Notes: generated from the letters alone by a model not told the origin. Positions 1 to 8,319 are shown, counted from the first letter of the stretch. The stretch: DNA of 56,478 nt from Sediminibacterium magnilacihabitans (GCA_002973575.1 PVEQ01000020.1:1-56478), one strand, 5' to 3'. Made by a program: numbers and translations.

Positions 1-95
1 CTGCACTCTTGTTGCTATTTTTTGTGTACTCATTGTTGCCGAAAACTCTGCACTCCTGATTGCCAAAAACTCTGCACTTTTGGTTGCCGACTACA
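1..95. repeat. 24-bp tandem repeat, about four degenerate units
   Basis: Units starting near 1, 24, 48 and 72 share the pattern CTGCACTC(C/T)TG-TTGCC-AAAACT with a 24-base period. The unit is a multiple of three, so it reads as an eight-residue repeat (LPKTLH-type) in the frame of the HlyD fragment that follows. An in-frame TGA lies at 57-59. The array may extend left of the window. It ends where HlyD-like coding begins, so it probably marks the break point of the truncated gene. Confidence 0.7.
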
Positions 96-638
96 TTAGA
101 ATTATCCCAATATCAAGACGTACAAGTACAGGTCAAAACTGATGCTTCGTACTATGAAGTAAAAACCCCAGTAGCAGGTATTATCCAAGGTATCAATGAT
201 AAATATGCCGGAGGTCTGGTGCAAGCTGGGGAGACTTTATGTATTCTATCGCCAGATGACACGCTGTTAGCCGAGTGCTATGTATCACCCCGAGATATTG
301 GATTAATACAAAAGGGGCAATTGGTGCACTTCCAAGTAGATGCTTTTGATTACAATTATTTTGGAGTACTCACCGGTAAGGTAAGAACTATTGATAATGA
401 CTTCACAACAGTGAACAATGAGCCTGTTTTTAAAGTACGCTGCACTTTTGACAAGAGTCAATTGAGCTTGAAAAACGGATTTACAGGCCGATTACAGAAG
501 GGGCTCACCTTCCAGGCGCGTTTTATCATTGGACATCGTAGCCTTTGGCAACTACTTTGGGACAAACTTGATAACTGGTTAAATCCTTCAGCGCCTAAAA
601 CGACAATACAGCACTACGGCAATGAAAAAGAGAATTAA
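60..638 (+). pseudogene. HlyD-family secretion adaptor, 5'-truncated
   Basis: The 192-codon frame carries the C-terminal half of a HlyD-type membrane fusion protein of bacteriocin/peptide exporters. The second lipoyl half is visible (VKTPVAGIIQGI, then GGLVQAGETLCIL), followed by a beta-barrel region and a C-terminal tail. Full-length relatives have about 400 residues with an N-terminal membrane helix and long coiled coil; both are missing. The only starts are a TTG at 60 inside the tandem repeat or later codons, and a TGA at 57-59 closes the frame upstream. The 3' end overlaps the exporter gene by 17 bases, as in an intact operon. It could still be translated, but without a membrane anchor it is unlikely to work as a periplasmic adaptor. 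Homology appears to begin near residue 13; residues before that are repeat-encoded. Confidence 0.75.
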
Positions 639-2790
639 AATCAAACAACGCGACATAACCGATTGTGGTGCGGCTTGTATTGCTTCAGTAGCAGCATATT
701 ACAGACTTCAGCTGCCAGTAAGTCGAGTTCGACAATATGCTGGCACTGACCGTTACGGGACGAATGTATTAGGCCTAATCACTGCGGCAGAACGATTAGG
801 CTTCCAAGCCAAAGGAGCCAAGGGTACAATAGATAGTCTACCCAAGATACCTCTACCGGCTATTGCTCACGTAACATTAAAAAATGGATTACAACATTAC
901 GTAGTTATATATCAAGTAAAGAAAGGACGAATCATCTGGATGGATCCAGCCGATGGTGAACTACACACTGGAACAATAGCAACTTTCAAAGAAGCCTGGA
1001 GTGGATTCATTGTGCTACTGATGCCGGGAGACAATTTTGTCAAAAAATCTCAAAAACAATCTAATGTTCTTCGTTTTTGGCACCTGATTTCTCCTCAGCG
1101 CGGGATGATGATGCAGGCGTTGGTCGGAGCGCTGGTTTATACTATGCTCGGTGTTAGCACCTCAATCTACATGCAGAAGATTGTAGATTTCGTATTGGTC
1201 GAAGGAAACACGCGACTACTCAATCTAATGAGCATTGCTATGATTCTGATACTATTGTTCCAGGTAATTATAGGATATCTCAAATCGATGATTGGTCTAC
1301 GAACTGGTCAGGTGATTGATGCAAGATTAATTCTTGGTTATTACAAACACTTAATGCAATTGCCGCAACGTTTCTTTGATACTATGCGAGTAGGCGAAAT
1401 TGTTAGCCGTATCAATGATGCTGTGAAAATTCGTACGTTTATCAATGATACGGCTTTATCAATGATTGTTAACATATTAATCGTAGGCTTCTCGCTGACT
1501 ATAATGTTTTTTTATTACTGGAAATTAGCGTTGATTATGTTGACTATCATTCCCAGTTATCTAATTTTGTATTGGATTAGCAATCGAATCAACCGAAAGT
1601 GGCAGCGCAGACTGATGGAGGAAAGTGCCGAACTGGAGACCCAACTGGTGGAAAGCATTAATGCAGCGGGTACGGTAAAGCGCTTCGGACTAGAGGCCTA
1701 TGTAGGCTTCAAAACTGAGACCCGTTTCATTGAATTACTACGTTCAATCTATAAAAGTGGGATTAATGGATTTTATTTGAGTAATGCTTCTGAATTCGTT
1801 ACCCGCCTACTTACGATCGTCATTTTATGGCTTGGAGGATATTACGTAGTACAACGATCATTGACACCAGGTGAACTACTGTCGTTTTTTGCTTTGATTG
1901 GCTATTTTACAGGACCAGCAGCCTCATTGATTAGTGCCAACAAAAATATCCAAGATTCGATAATTGCAGCTGACCGCCTTTTTGAGATTATTGATCTAGA
2001 AGTAGAGGCTTCCGACGATAACAAGGCGGAATTAACTCCGAAACTGATCGGAGATATTCATTTTCAAGATGTTCACTTTCGTTATGGTACGCGCAATAAT
2101 GTGTTTCAGGGGCTTGATCTTACTCTGAGCAAGGGAAGATGTACGGCAGTGGTGGGAGAGAGTGGTAGCGGCAAGTCGACCCTGTTATCTCTGCTACAAA
2201 ACCTTTACTCGCTACAACAAGGTAGCATTACTATTGGAGGACTAGATATTCGTTACTTGACAAATCATAGCCTACGAAGAATGATTGCGGTAGTACCGCA
2301 GCAGATTGACTTGTTTGCTGGAACGGTGATCGAAAATATTGCTTTAGGTGACTACGAGCCGGATATCCAACGAGTGATAGCACTAAGTATGCTGTTAGGG
2401 ATCAACGAGTTCATTGAGGAGTTACCCAACAGTTATTATGCTATCATCAATGAACAGGGCACAAATTTATCTGGAGGACAGAAGCAGCGGTTGGCTATTG
2501 CGAGGGCATTATACCGTAACCCTGAAGTTTTGATCTTAGATGAAGCTACCTCATCTCTTGATCCTGTTAGCGAACAAAAAGTGCAAGACGCATTAAAATG
2601 GTTTTTGCGACACGGTAAAACAGCAATTATTATCGCCCATCGTCTATCAACTATTAGGGATTGTGACCAGATATTGGTGTTAAAGAACGGTAAGTTGATA
2701 GAACAAGGTGCTCATAAGGAACTATTACTGGCTAAAGGGATATATGCCGAATTGTGGGCTTATCAAGTGGGTACGCTTGATAATAATTAA
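622..2790 (+). CDS. Peptidase-containing ABC exporter (PCAT, C39 peptidase)
   Basis: This 722-residue inner-membrane exporter should cleave double-glycine leaders from peptide substrates and pump the peptides out with an HlyD adaptor and TolC-like porin. The N-terminal C39 domain (about 1-140) has catalytic Cys15 (DITDCGAAC), His92 (LQHYVVIY) and Asp108 (WMDPADG). A six-helix ABC transmembrane region follows (about 155-450). The nucleotide-binding domain has Walker A GESGSGKST near 512, signature LSGGQKQR near 616 and Walker B LILDEATSS near 637. All catalytic residues look intact and the length is normal. The ATG at 622 overlaps the HlyD fragment, suggesting translational coupling. The stop overlaps that of the convergent PolX gene. 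CTA, CGA and ATA codons are more frequent than in downstream genes, which may indicate transfer. No precursor peptide with a GG leader was found here; it may lie to the left. Confidence 0.93.
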   Translation: MKKRIKIKQRDITDCGAACIASVAAYYRLQLPVSRVRQYAGTDRYGTNVLGLITAAERLGFQAKGAKGTIDSLPKIPLPAIAHVTLKNGLQHYVVIYQVKKGRIIWMDPADGELHTGTIATFKEAWSGFIVLLMPGDNFVKKSQKQSNVLRFWHLISPQRGMMMQALVGALVYTMLGVSTSIYMQKIVDFVLVEGNTRLLNLMSIAMILILLFQVIIGYLKSMIGLRTGQVIDARLILGYYKHLMQLPQRFFDTMRVGEIVSRINDAVKIRTFINDTALSMIVNILIVGFSLTIMFFYYWKLALIMLTIIPSYLILYWISNRINRKWQRRLMEESAELETQLVESINAAGTVKRFGLEAYVGFKTETRFIELLRSIYKSGINGFYLSNASEFVTRLLTIVILWLGGYYVVQRSLTPGELLSFFALIGYFTGPAASLISANKNIQDSIIAADRLFEIIDLEVEASDDNKAELTPKLIGDIHFQDVHFRYGTRNNVFQGLDLTLSKGRCTAVVGESGSGKSTLLSLLQNLYSLQQGSITIGGLDIRYLTNHSLRRMIAVVPQQIDLFAGTVIENIALGDYEPDIQRVIALSMLLGINEFIEELPNSYYAIINEQGTNLSGGQKQRLAIARALYRNPEVLILDEATSSLDPVSEQKVQDALKWFLRHGKTAIIIAHRLSTIRDCDQILVLKNGKLIEQGAHKELLLAKGIYAELWAYQVGTLDNN

Positions 2791-4463
2791 TTTCTTTTCT
2801 TTTTCTGATTCGCCACGAACGCTTCAAATTGTTTTAGTGAAAAACTGCTCAGGTTCTGCTTTTTGGTAAGCCCGGCTTTTTGGGCTATCAGTACGCCATA
2901 GCGGCAATCAGCATAGCCTTCCACGGCATGCGCATCGGGGTTGATGGAAATGAGCACCCCTTTCTCCAGTGCATATTCGATCCAGCGCCAGTCGATATCG
3001 AGCCTTCGCGGATGCGCATTCAGCTCTATCACTACATGGTGCTGTGCACAGGCTTCTATGATGGTCTTGTGATCTACCGGGTAACCATTGCGGCTTAACA
3101 ACAGACGGCCCGTCATGTGGCCGAGTATACTGGTATAAGGGTTGGCAATGGCATTCATCAAACGCATCATGGCTTTTTCTTCCGGCATCTTGAGGTTGGA
3201 GTGAATAGAACCTATTACAATGTCGAAACTATTGAGTACTTCGGGACTGTAATCGAGGCTACCATCATTCAGGATGTCACTTTCAATGCTCTTGAAAATT
3301 TTGAAAGGAGCGAGTTTTTCATTCAGTTCATCGATCTGCTGGTGTTGGGACAGAATCCTTTCTTCGTTGAGTCCGCTTGCATAAAAGGCCGATTTAGAGT
3401 GATCGCTGATCACCAGGTACTGATAGCCCTGGTCGATCGCGGCTTGCGCCATGTCTTCCAGCGGACTGGCGCCATCACTCCATTTACTGTGGCAGTGAAT
3501 GATGGCTGTAATATCGGTTGGTTGTATGAGTTCGGGCAGCCCGTTGTTACGGGCCTGTTCAATAACGTTTGCCTCTTCACGCTGAAAAGCAGGAACGAAT
3601 GCCATGCCGGCTTTTGAAAAAATAGCTTCTTCTGAAACATAGGCTTGTTGAGCATTCCATTGAGTAGCATTGGTCCATGCCTCCAAAAAGTTTTCGCTGC
3701 AACTGGTACGGAACAAGCAACTGTAGAGAGCGTCTTGCTGGCAACAATAAAAACCCAGGGTTACATTTTCTTTTCCTTTACAGCTCAGGTAATCGCCTTC
3801 TTCTTTCAATATATCGAACCCCACTTTCGTAAAAAAATCACGCAAGGCATTCATGGGAACAGTGGTTACCCATTCCAGCGTATCGATGATTTCCAGCTGG
3901 CGCCTGTATTCACCCGTGAATAAAAAGGTTTGTCCTTTGAAAACGTTTTTCAGTTTGGCATCTACGGCCTGGGCATAGGATTCTATTTGCTGGTAGAGGT
4001 AACTGCCCAGCGAGCCGAAATAAAATTCAATCGACTCCTTGATGTTCTGTTGTGTTTTTTCGCCAAATCCGCGGTAGAGGAGGAGCCTGTTTTCATTACA
4101 GGCATACAGCAACTCTCCCAGGTTTTCGATCTCCAGTTCTTTCCAGATAGTAGAGATTTTTTTTGGCCCGATGCCTTTGATGTTCAACATTTCCAGCACG
4201 CCGGGAGGCGTTTTAGCGAGGTATTCGTTGAGGGTGGATAATTGCCCGGTTTCGAGTTGTTCTACAATCCTTTTGCCAAGTGAATCGCCAATGCCTTTGA
4301 GGGCGAAGATCTTGTCGTGCGGCAGCCCTTCCAGCTCCATGGGCAGTTTCTCAATGTTGAAAGCAGCGATGGCATAGGATTTTGCCTTGAAGCTGTTGTC
4401 GCCATGGATGTCCATGAGTTTGGAAAGCAGCGAAAAATTATCGGCAATAGAAGCATTGTTCAT
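2787..4463 (-). CDS. polX: PolX-family protein: helix-hairpin-helix, degenerate polymerase and PHP domains
   Basis: This 558-residue protein has the bacterial PolX architecture used in gap-filling DNA repair. Helix-hairpin-helix motifs lie near 52-64 (FALKGIGDSLGKRI) and 92-104 (LNIKGIGPKKIST). A family-X palm region covers about 175-315 and a PHP phosphoesterase domain runs from about 318 to the end. PHP metal-ligand motifs look complete (HCHSKWSDG, ISDHS, GSIHSN, ELNAHPRR, NPDAH). In the palm, the usual GSxRRxxETxGDxDxL motif reads TGEYRRQLEIIDTLEW, so the paired catalytic aspartates are not recognisable. Nuclease/phosphoesterase activity is therefore more credible than polymerase activity. 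It is the last gene of the minus-strand group after L21, L27 and the Lys/Ala-rich protein, but a terminator separates it from them. Confidence 0.88.
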   Translation of the reverse strand: MNNASIADNFSLLSKLMDIHGDNSFKAKSYAIAAFNIEKLPMELEGLPHDKIFALKGIGDSLGKRIVEQLETGQLSTLNEYLAKTPPGVLEMLNIKGIGPKKISTIWKELEIENLGELLYACNENRLLLYRGFGEKTQQNIKESIEFYFGSLGSYLYQQIESYAQAVDAKLKNVFKGQTFLFTGEYRRQLEIIDTLEWVTTVPMNALRDFFTKVGFDILKEEGDYLSCKGKENVTLGFYCCQQDALYSCLFRTSCSENFLEAWTNATQWNAQQAYVSEEAIFSKAGMAFVPAFQREEANVIEQARNNGLPELIQPTDITAIIHCHSKWSDGASPLEDMAQAAIDQGYQYLVISDHSKSAFYASGLNEERILSQHQQIDELNEKLAPFKIFKSIESDILNDGSLDYSPEVLNSFDIVIGSIHSNLKMPEEKAMMRLMNAIANPYTSILGHMTGRLLLSRNGYPVDHKTIIEACAQHHVVIELNAHPRRLDIDWRWIEYALEKGVLISINPDAHAVEGYADCRYGVLIAQKAGLTKKQNLSSFSLKQFEAFVANQKKKRN

Positions 4464-4480
4464 GATTGTAAAGAAAACAA

Positions 4481-4505
4481 AAAGTCCCGCATCTCGCGGG
4501 ACTTT
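4481..4505 (-). terminator. Rho-independent terminator of the Lys/Ala-rich gene
   Basis: A perfect 10-bp stem (4481-4490 with 4496-4505) with a 5-base loop is followed on the minus strand by a T-rich run (TTTTTGTTTTC). It lies between the Lys/Ala-rich gene and polX, so the two are probably separate transcripts or polX is expressed by read-through. Confidence 0.85.
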
Positions 4506-4538
4506 CTTAAATCTATTTCTGCTTGAAAAAGCTGGTGC

Positions 4539-4712
4539 TTATTTCTTCTTAGCGGCTTTTTTTGCAGCCTTCTTCTTAGGAGCGGCTTTTTTTGCAGCTT
4601 TTTTAGGAGCAGCTTTCTTAGCGGCTTTTTTTGCAGCTTTCTTCTTAGGAGCGGCTTTTTTAGCAGCTTTCTTAGGCGCAGCTTTTTTAGCGGCCTTCTT
4701 TGCAGTTGCCAT
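4539..4712 (-). CDS. Histone H1-like Lys/Ala-rich protein, 57 aa
   Basis: Starting MATAKKAAKKAAPKK and ending AAKKAAKKK, this 57-residue protein contains only Ala, Lys and Pro plus one Met and one Thr. Its AAPKKAAKK-type units form two near-identical halves. Such compositions match the C-terminal tails of histone H1 and bacterial H1-like (AlgP/Hc1-type) proteins, so nonspecific DNA or RNA binding in the nucleoid is the natural inference. There is no signal peptide. It has a terminator 34 bases after its stop and lies 80 bases downstream of rpmA. The opposite strand carries a long hydrophobic open frame that is only its shadow. The repetitive sequence should be prone to length variation between strains. 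Confidence 0.82.
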   Translation of the reverse strand: MATAKKAAKKAAPKKAAKKAAPKKKAAKKAAKKAAPKKAAKKAAPKKKAAKKAAKKK

Positions 4713-4792
4713 GTTTTTTAGATTTAATGGTTAGTAAATATGCATTAAAAATAAAAAACTATTTGTAACTACAAAAAATTTTTTTTATGCAG

Positions 4793-5050
4793 TTAGGCAA
4801 CAGGCTGAACAGAAACCGTATTCTTGTCGTTTCTGCCCCTCTTGAATTCAACGATACCATCGGCCAGCGCGAACAAAGTAAAATCACTTCCTACGCCAAC
4901 ATTCTTACCAGGATGGTATTGTGTACCTCTCTGGCGAACGATGATATTGCCGGCAACAGCAGGCTGTCCGCCATATATTTTAACACCTAAACGTTTGCTT
5001 TGTGAATCGCGGCCGTTCTTTACGCTTCCTTCACCTTTTTTGTGTGCCAT
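4793..5050 (-). CDS. rpmA: 50S ribosomal protein L27
   Basis: The 85-residue product begins [20 protein letters not shown] and contains the L27 signature [22 protein letters not shown]27 sits near the peptidyl-transferase centre of the large subunit. Length and motifs are normal. The N-terminus starts directly with the mature MAHKKG form, without the cleavable extension seen in Firmicutes. It lies 30 bases downstream of rplU, the conserved L21-L27 operon arrangement, and is probably transcribed from the rplU promoter. Confidence 0.98.
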   Translation of the reverse strand: MAHKKGEGSVKNGRDSQSKRLGVKIYGGQPAVAGNIIVRQRGTQYHPGKNVGVGSDFTLFALADGIVEFKRGRNDKNTVSVQPVA

Positions 5051-5080
5051 GGTTTACTACTTTTTTAATGATGCGTTTGC

Positions 5081-5386
5081 TTACGCGATGCTTTCGATTT
5101 TGATCCTGGTGTAGTGGGTCCTGTGACCATGCTTCTTGCGGAAGCCTTTCCTTCTTTTCATTTTGAAGGCGATCACTTTATCACCTTGCACCAGATCACT
5201 GATGATTTCGGCTTTTACAGTGGCTTTTACAGCGCTACCTGCGGTTACAGCGCCGCCATTGTCTACAAACAATACCTCGCTGAACTCTACTTTATCTCCG
5301 GTTTTACCTTGCAGGTGAGGTACGTACAGACTTTGTCCTTCCTGTACTTTAAACTGCTGACCTGCGATTTTTACAACTGCTAACAT
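5081..5386 (-). CDS. rplU: 50S ribosomal protein L21
   Basis: The 101-residue product has the L21 start (MLAVVKIAGQQFKVQEGQSL) and the basic C-terminal motif KMKRRKGFRKKHGHRTHYTRI. It binds 23S rRNA and is required for large-subunit assembly together with L20. Length is typical. It is the first gene of the L21-L27 unit, with a strong Bacteroidota-type promoter 22-54 bases upstream of the start codon. Confidence 0.98.
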   Translation of the reverse strand: MLAVVKIAGQQFKVQEGQSLYVPHLQGKTGDKVEFSEVLFVDNGGAVTAGSAVKATVKAEIISDLVQGDKVIAFKMKRRKGFRKKHGHRTHYTRIKIESIA

Positions 5387-5407
5387 AGCTATCCAAAATT
5401 AGGACGG

Positions 5408-5440
5408 CAAAGGTATGCATTTATAAGGGAAATATGCAAA
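5408..5440 (-). promoter_or_regulatory. Promoter of rplU-rpmA
   Basis: On the minus strand a -33 TTTG (plus 5437-5440) and a -7 TACCTTTG (plus 5408-5415) are separated by 21 bases. This is an excellent match to the Bacteroidota TTTG-N19-21-TAnnTTTG housekeeping promoter. Confidence 0.75.
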
Positions 5441-5518
5441 GATTTTTCAAATAATTCTGCCGCCAGAATATTTACCACAAAATTAAGTCTATTATGGACC
5501 TTCGTAGGGGCTACTCCC

Positions 5519-5526
5519 TATTTTTG
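5519..5526 (+). promoter_or_regulatory. -7 promoter element of the GH3-family gene
   Basis: TATTTTTG matches TAnnTTTG and lies 28 bases upstream of the ATG at 5555. No clear -33 TTTG is present. Confidence 0.5.
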
Positions 5527-5554
5527 CCCATCGTTTCAATACCTGCGTTACGCC

Positions 5555-7048
5555 ATGAATTTGAAATCCTTGCTGGCACGTCCGTTTGCCACCTATATAT
5601 ACAATAAGATCCGGAAAAGCATGTCATCTGCTGTTGAGGATCAGGAACTTATACTGAAATCCCTGCTCAAATCGGGCAAGGGTACCGTTTTTGGCAAAGA
5701 CCATCACCTCGACCAGGTAGACGGGTATGCCGCATACAGGCAGGCCGTTCCCATACGGGATTACGAGCAGTTCAAGCCCTATATCAACCAGATCAAGGAA
5801 GGCAAGCAGAATGTCCTCTGGAAAGGCAAGCCGCTTTACCTGGCCAAGACAAGCGGTACCACCAGCGGGGTCAAATACATCCCCATATCCAAAGAATCCA
5901 TCCCCAACCATATCAATACGGCCCGCAACGCCCTGCTTTGCTATATGGCCGAAACGGGTAATACAGCTTTTGCACAGGGAAAGATGATCTTCCTCAGCGG
6001 GTCGCCGGAGCTGGAAAGGATAGCGGATATCCCCACCGGACGTCTCAGCGGCATCGTGAACCACCACGTTCCCCGTTACCTGCGAACCAACCAACTGCCC
6101 AGCTATGAAACGAATTGCATTGAAGATTGGGAGACCAAGCTCGACAAGATAGTAGAAGAGACCATCAAGCAGGATATGACCCTCATCAGCGGCATACCAC
6201 CGTGGATGCAGATGTATTTCGACCGGCTGATGGAAAAGAGTGGTAAAAGAGTGGGCGAGCTGTTCCCGCATTTCCATGTGATGGTACAGGGTGGCGTAAA
6301 CTTCGAACCATATAAATCCAAGTTGTATAATAGCATCGGCCGCGAAGTAGATACGATAGAACTGTTCCCTGCTAGCGAAGGATTCTTCGCTTTCCAGGAT
6401 TCGCAGGAGGCAGAAGGATTGTTGCTCAATACCAATAGTGGCATCTTTTTTGAGTTTATACCGGCCGGTGAAATATTTTCAGACAACCCCACACGGTTGA
6501 GCCTGAAAGACGTGAAAGTGGGCGAGAACTATGCCCTGATCATCAACAGCAACGCGGGATTATGGGGTTATAATATTGGCGATACCGTCAAGTTTGTGAG
6601 CGCCAACCCCTACCGGTTGGTGGTGAGCGGAAGGATCAAACATTTCATCTCCGCTTTCGGAGAACATGTGATAGGAGAAGAAGTGGAGAACGCTTTATTA
6701 CAGGCATCACAGGAAATGGGTGTGGAAGTAACGGAATTTACCGTGGCGCCCATGATCCAGCAGGGAGCAGGTAAGAGCTACCACGAATGGTTCGTTGAAT
6801 TTGAAAATGAACCATCGGATATGCGGGCCTTTATTGAAAAGATAGAGCATAACCTGCGCAACAAAAATGTGTATTACGACGACCTGATCTCCGGTAATAT
6901 CCTGCAAACCCTGCAACTGCGAAGGGTAAGGAAGAATGGATTCATCGATTACATGCGTTCGGTGGGTAAGCTGGGCGGGCAAAACAAAGTGCCCCGTCTG
7001 AGCAACGACCGGCAACTGGCTGATGCGCTGCAGCGCTTTCTGGTGTGA
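5555..7048 (+). CDS. GH3-family acyl-adenylating enzyme
   Basis: The 497-residue product belongs to the GH3 auxin-responsive family of the ANL adenylating superfamily. In plants these enzymes activate a carboxylic acid with ATP and conjugate it to an amino acid. Visible motifs are the phosphate-binding loop LAKTSGTTSGVKYIPIS (about 103-119), the ATP/AMP motif FPASEGFFAF (about 272-281) and YNIGDTVKFVS (about 343-353), followed by the C-terminal lid domain. Length is typical of bacterial members. The sequence shows no substrate. The gene stands alone on the plus strand with its own -7 element, and an inverted repeat separates it from dxr. The likely reaction is acyl-AMP formation; conjugation to an amino acid or thiol is inference from the plant family. 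Confidence 0.88.
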   Translation: MNLKSLLARPFATYIYNKIRKSMSSAVEDQELILKSLLKSGKGTVFGKDHHLDQVDGYAAYRQAVPIRDYEQFKPYINQIKEGKQNVLWKGKPLYLAKTSGTTSGVKYIPISKESIPNHINTARNALLCYMAETGNTAFAQGKMIFLSGSPELERIADIPTGRLSGIVNHHVPRYLRTNQLPSYETNCIEDWETKLDKIVEETIKQDMTLISGIPPWMQMYFDRLMEKSGKRVGELFPHFHVMVQGGVNFEPYKSKLYNSIGREVDTIELFPASEGFFAFQDSQEAEGLLLNTNSGIFFEFIPAGEIFSDNPTRLSLKDVKVGENYALIINSNAGLWGYNIGDTVKFVSANPYRLVVSGRIKHFISAFGEHVIGEEVENALLQASQEMGVEVTEFTVAPMIQQGAGKSYHEWFVEFENEPSDMRAFIEKIEHNLRNKNVYYDDLISGNILQTLQLRRVRKNGFIDYMRSVGKLGGQNKVPRLSNDRQLADALQRFLV

Positions 7049-7109
7049 GTTGTTAGATGTTAGACAATTCAACCCAAAAATATATTCTAACAACTAACAT
7101 CTAACAACT
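7048..7109. repeat. Intergenic 16-bp inverted repeat
   Basis: AGTTGTTAGATGTTAG at 7048-7063 is exactly complementary to 7094-7109, with a 30-base spacer. The left arm begins at the last base of the GH3-family stop codon. There is no T-run, so it is not a canonical terminator. The motif is internally repetitive (GTTAGATGTTAG), which suggests a dispersed palindromic element. Confidence 0.7.
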
Positions 7110-7161
7110 ATCTCCTCGATCATTAAAAAATAATTTTTAAATTGTATAATAATCAGTTGGA

Positions 7162-8319
7162 ATGAGTCAAAAGCGCATTGCCATATTCGGGTCAACAGGT
7201 TCTATCGGTACACAGGCATTGGATGTCATTGCCGCTAATCCTGATCTTTTTTCTGCCGAGATATTAACGGCGCAAACCAATGCCGACCTGCTCATCAAAC
7301 AGGCTCTTCAGTTCAATCCCAATGCCGTGGTCATTGGTGATGAGAAAAAATATGAAGCAGTAAAAGAGGCGTTGGCGGCTACTGATGTGAAAGTGTTTGC
7401 AGGCGAGGGATCACTTGAAGAAGTGGCTGCACTCGATTGTTATGATATGATGCTGGCTGGTATTGTAGGTTATGCAGGCCTCAGACCCACGCTGAAAGCC
7501 ATCTCCATAGGCAAGCCCATTGCCCTGGCCAATAAAGAAACCCTGGTGGTGGCCGGCGATATCGTCATGCGCAAAGCCACCGAACAACGGGTGGCGGTGA
7601 TTCCGGTAGACAGCGAGCATTCGGCCATTTTCCAATGCCTGGTAGGCGAAGGACGCAATAAGATTGAACGAATCGTGCTCACGGCCAGCGGCGGCCCCTT
7701 CCTGGGTAAGAAACCCAATTACCTGGTGAATGTCAAACGCGATCATGCTTTGCAGCATCCTAACTGGAGCATGGGGGCCAAGATCACCATCGATTCTGCC
7801 ACGCTCATGAACAAAGGGCTGGAAATGATTGAAGCCAAATGGTTGTTCAACCTGCAGCCCGATCAGATACAGGTGCTGGTGCATCCGCAGAGCATCGTAC
7901 ACAGCCTGGTGCAGTTCGAAGACGGCAGCATCAAAGCGCAAATGGGACTGCCCGATATGAAGCTGCCTATCCAATACGCCCTAGCTTTCCCGCAGCGCAT
8001 TCCCAACCAGTTTCCGCGGTACGATTTCCGCAAACCCAATACCCTTACTTTTGAAGAACCTGATATAAAGACCTTCCGCAATCTTACACTGGCTACCGAA
8101 GCTTTGAAGAAGGGGGGAAACATGCCCTGCATACTGAATGCGGCCAACGAAATAGCCGTTTACGCTTTCTTACGCAACCGGATTGGCTTTCTCGACATGA
8201 CCGAACTGGTGGAAAGGACCATGCAGAAAATTGCATTCATCGAAAAACCCACCCTGGAAGAGTATTTTGAAAGCGATGGAGAGGCCCGTAACTTCGCTGC
8301 GTCTTTGATACACATGTAG
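7162..8319 (+). CDS. dxr: 1-deoxy-D-xylulose 5-phosphate reductoisomerase
   Basis: This cytosolic enzyme converts DXP to 2-C-methyl-D-erythritol 4-phosphate with NADPH, the first committed step of the MEP isoprenoid pathway. The 385-residue product has the NADPH-binding start IAIFGSTGSIGTQALDVI, the substrate loop GGPFLGKK, the metal/substrate motif HPNWSMGAKITIDSATLMNKGLEMIEA and HPQSIVHSLVQF. Length and motifs are normal. It supplies precursors used, among others, by the carotenoid operon 30 kb away. It is followed 48 bases later by rseP in the same direction, an arrangement common in bacteria. Confidence 0.98.
   Translation: MSQKRIAIFGSTGSIGTQALDVIAANPDLFSAEILTAQTNADLLIKQALQFNPNAVVIGDEKKYEAVKEALAATDVKVFAGEGSLEEVAALDCYDMMLAGIVGYAGLRPTLKAISIGKPIALANKETLVVAGDIVMRKATEQRVAVIPVDSEHSAIFQCLVGEGRNKIERIVLTASGGPFLGKKPNYLVNVKRDHALQHPNWSMGAKITIDSATLMNKGLEMIEAKWLFNLQPDQIQVLVHPQSIVHSLVQFEDGSIKAQMGLPDMKLPIQYALAFPQRIPNQFPRYDFRKPNTLTFEEPDIKTFRNLTLATEALKKGGNMPCILNAANEIAVYAFLRNRIGFLDMTELVERTMQKIAFIEKPTLEEYFESDGEARNFAASLIHM

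Noticed and set aside
4387..4734. Hydrophobic FFAAFFLGAAF-type plus-strand ORF
   Set aside because: It is the complementary shadow of the Lys/Ala-rich gene; its composition follows from the repeats of the true minus-strand frame.
4747..4793. Terminator after rpmA
   Set aside because: Only a short AT-rich palindrome (TTTGTA/TACAAA) next to an A/T run is present; too weak to call.
5624..6277. Minus-strand 217-residue open frame inside the GH3-family gene
   Set aside because: It is fully nested in a well-supported gene on the other strand, with no recognisable motif.
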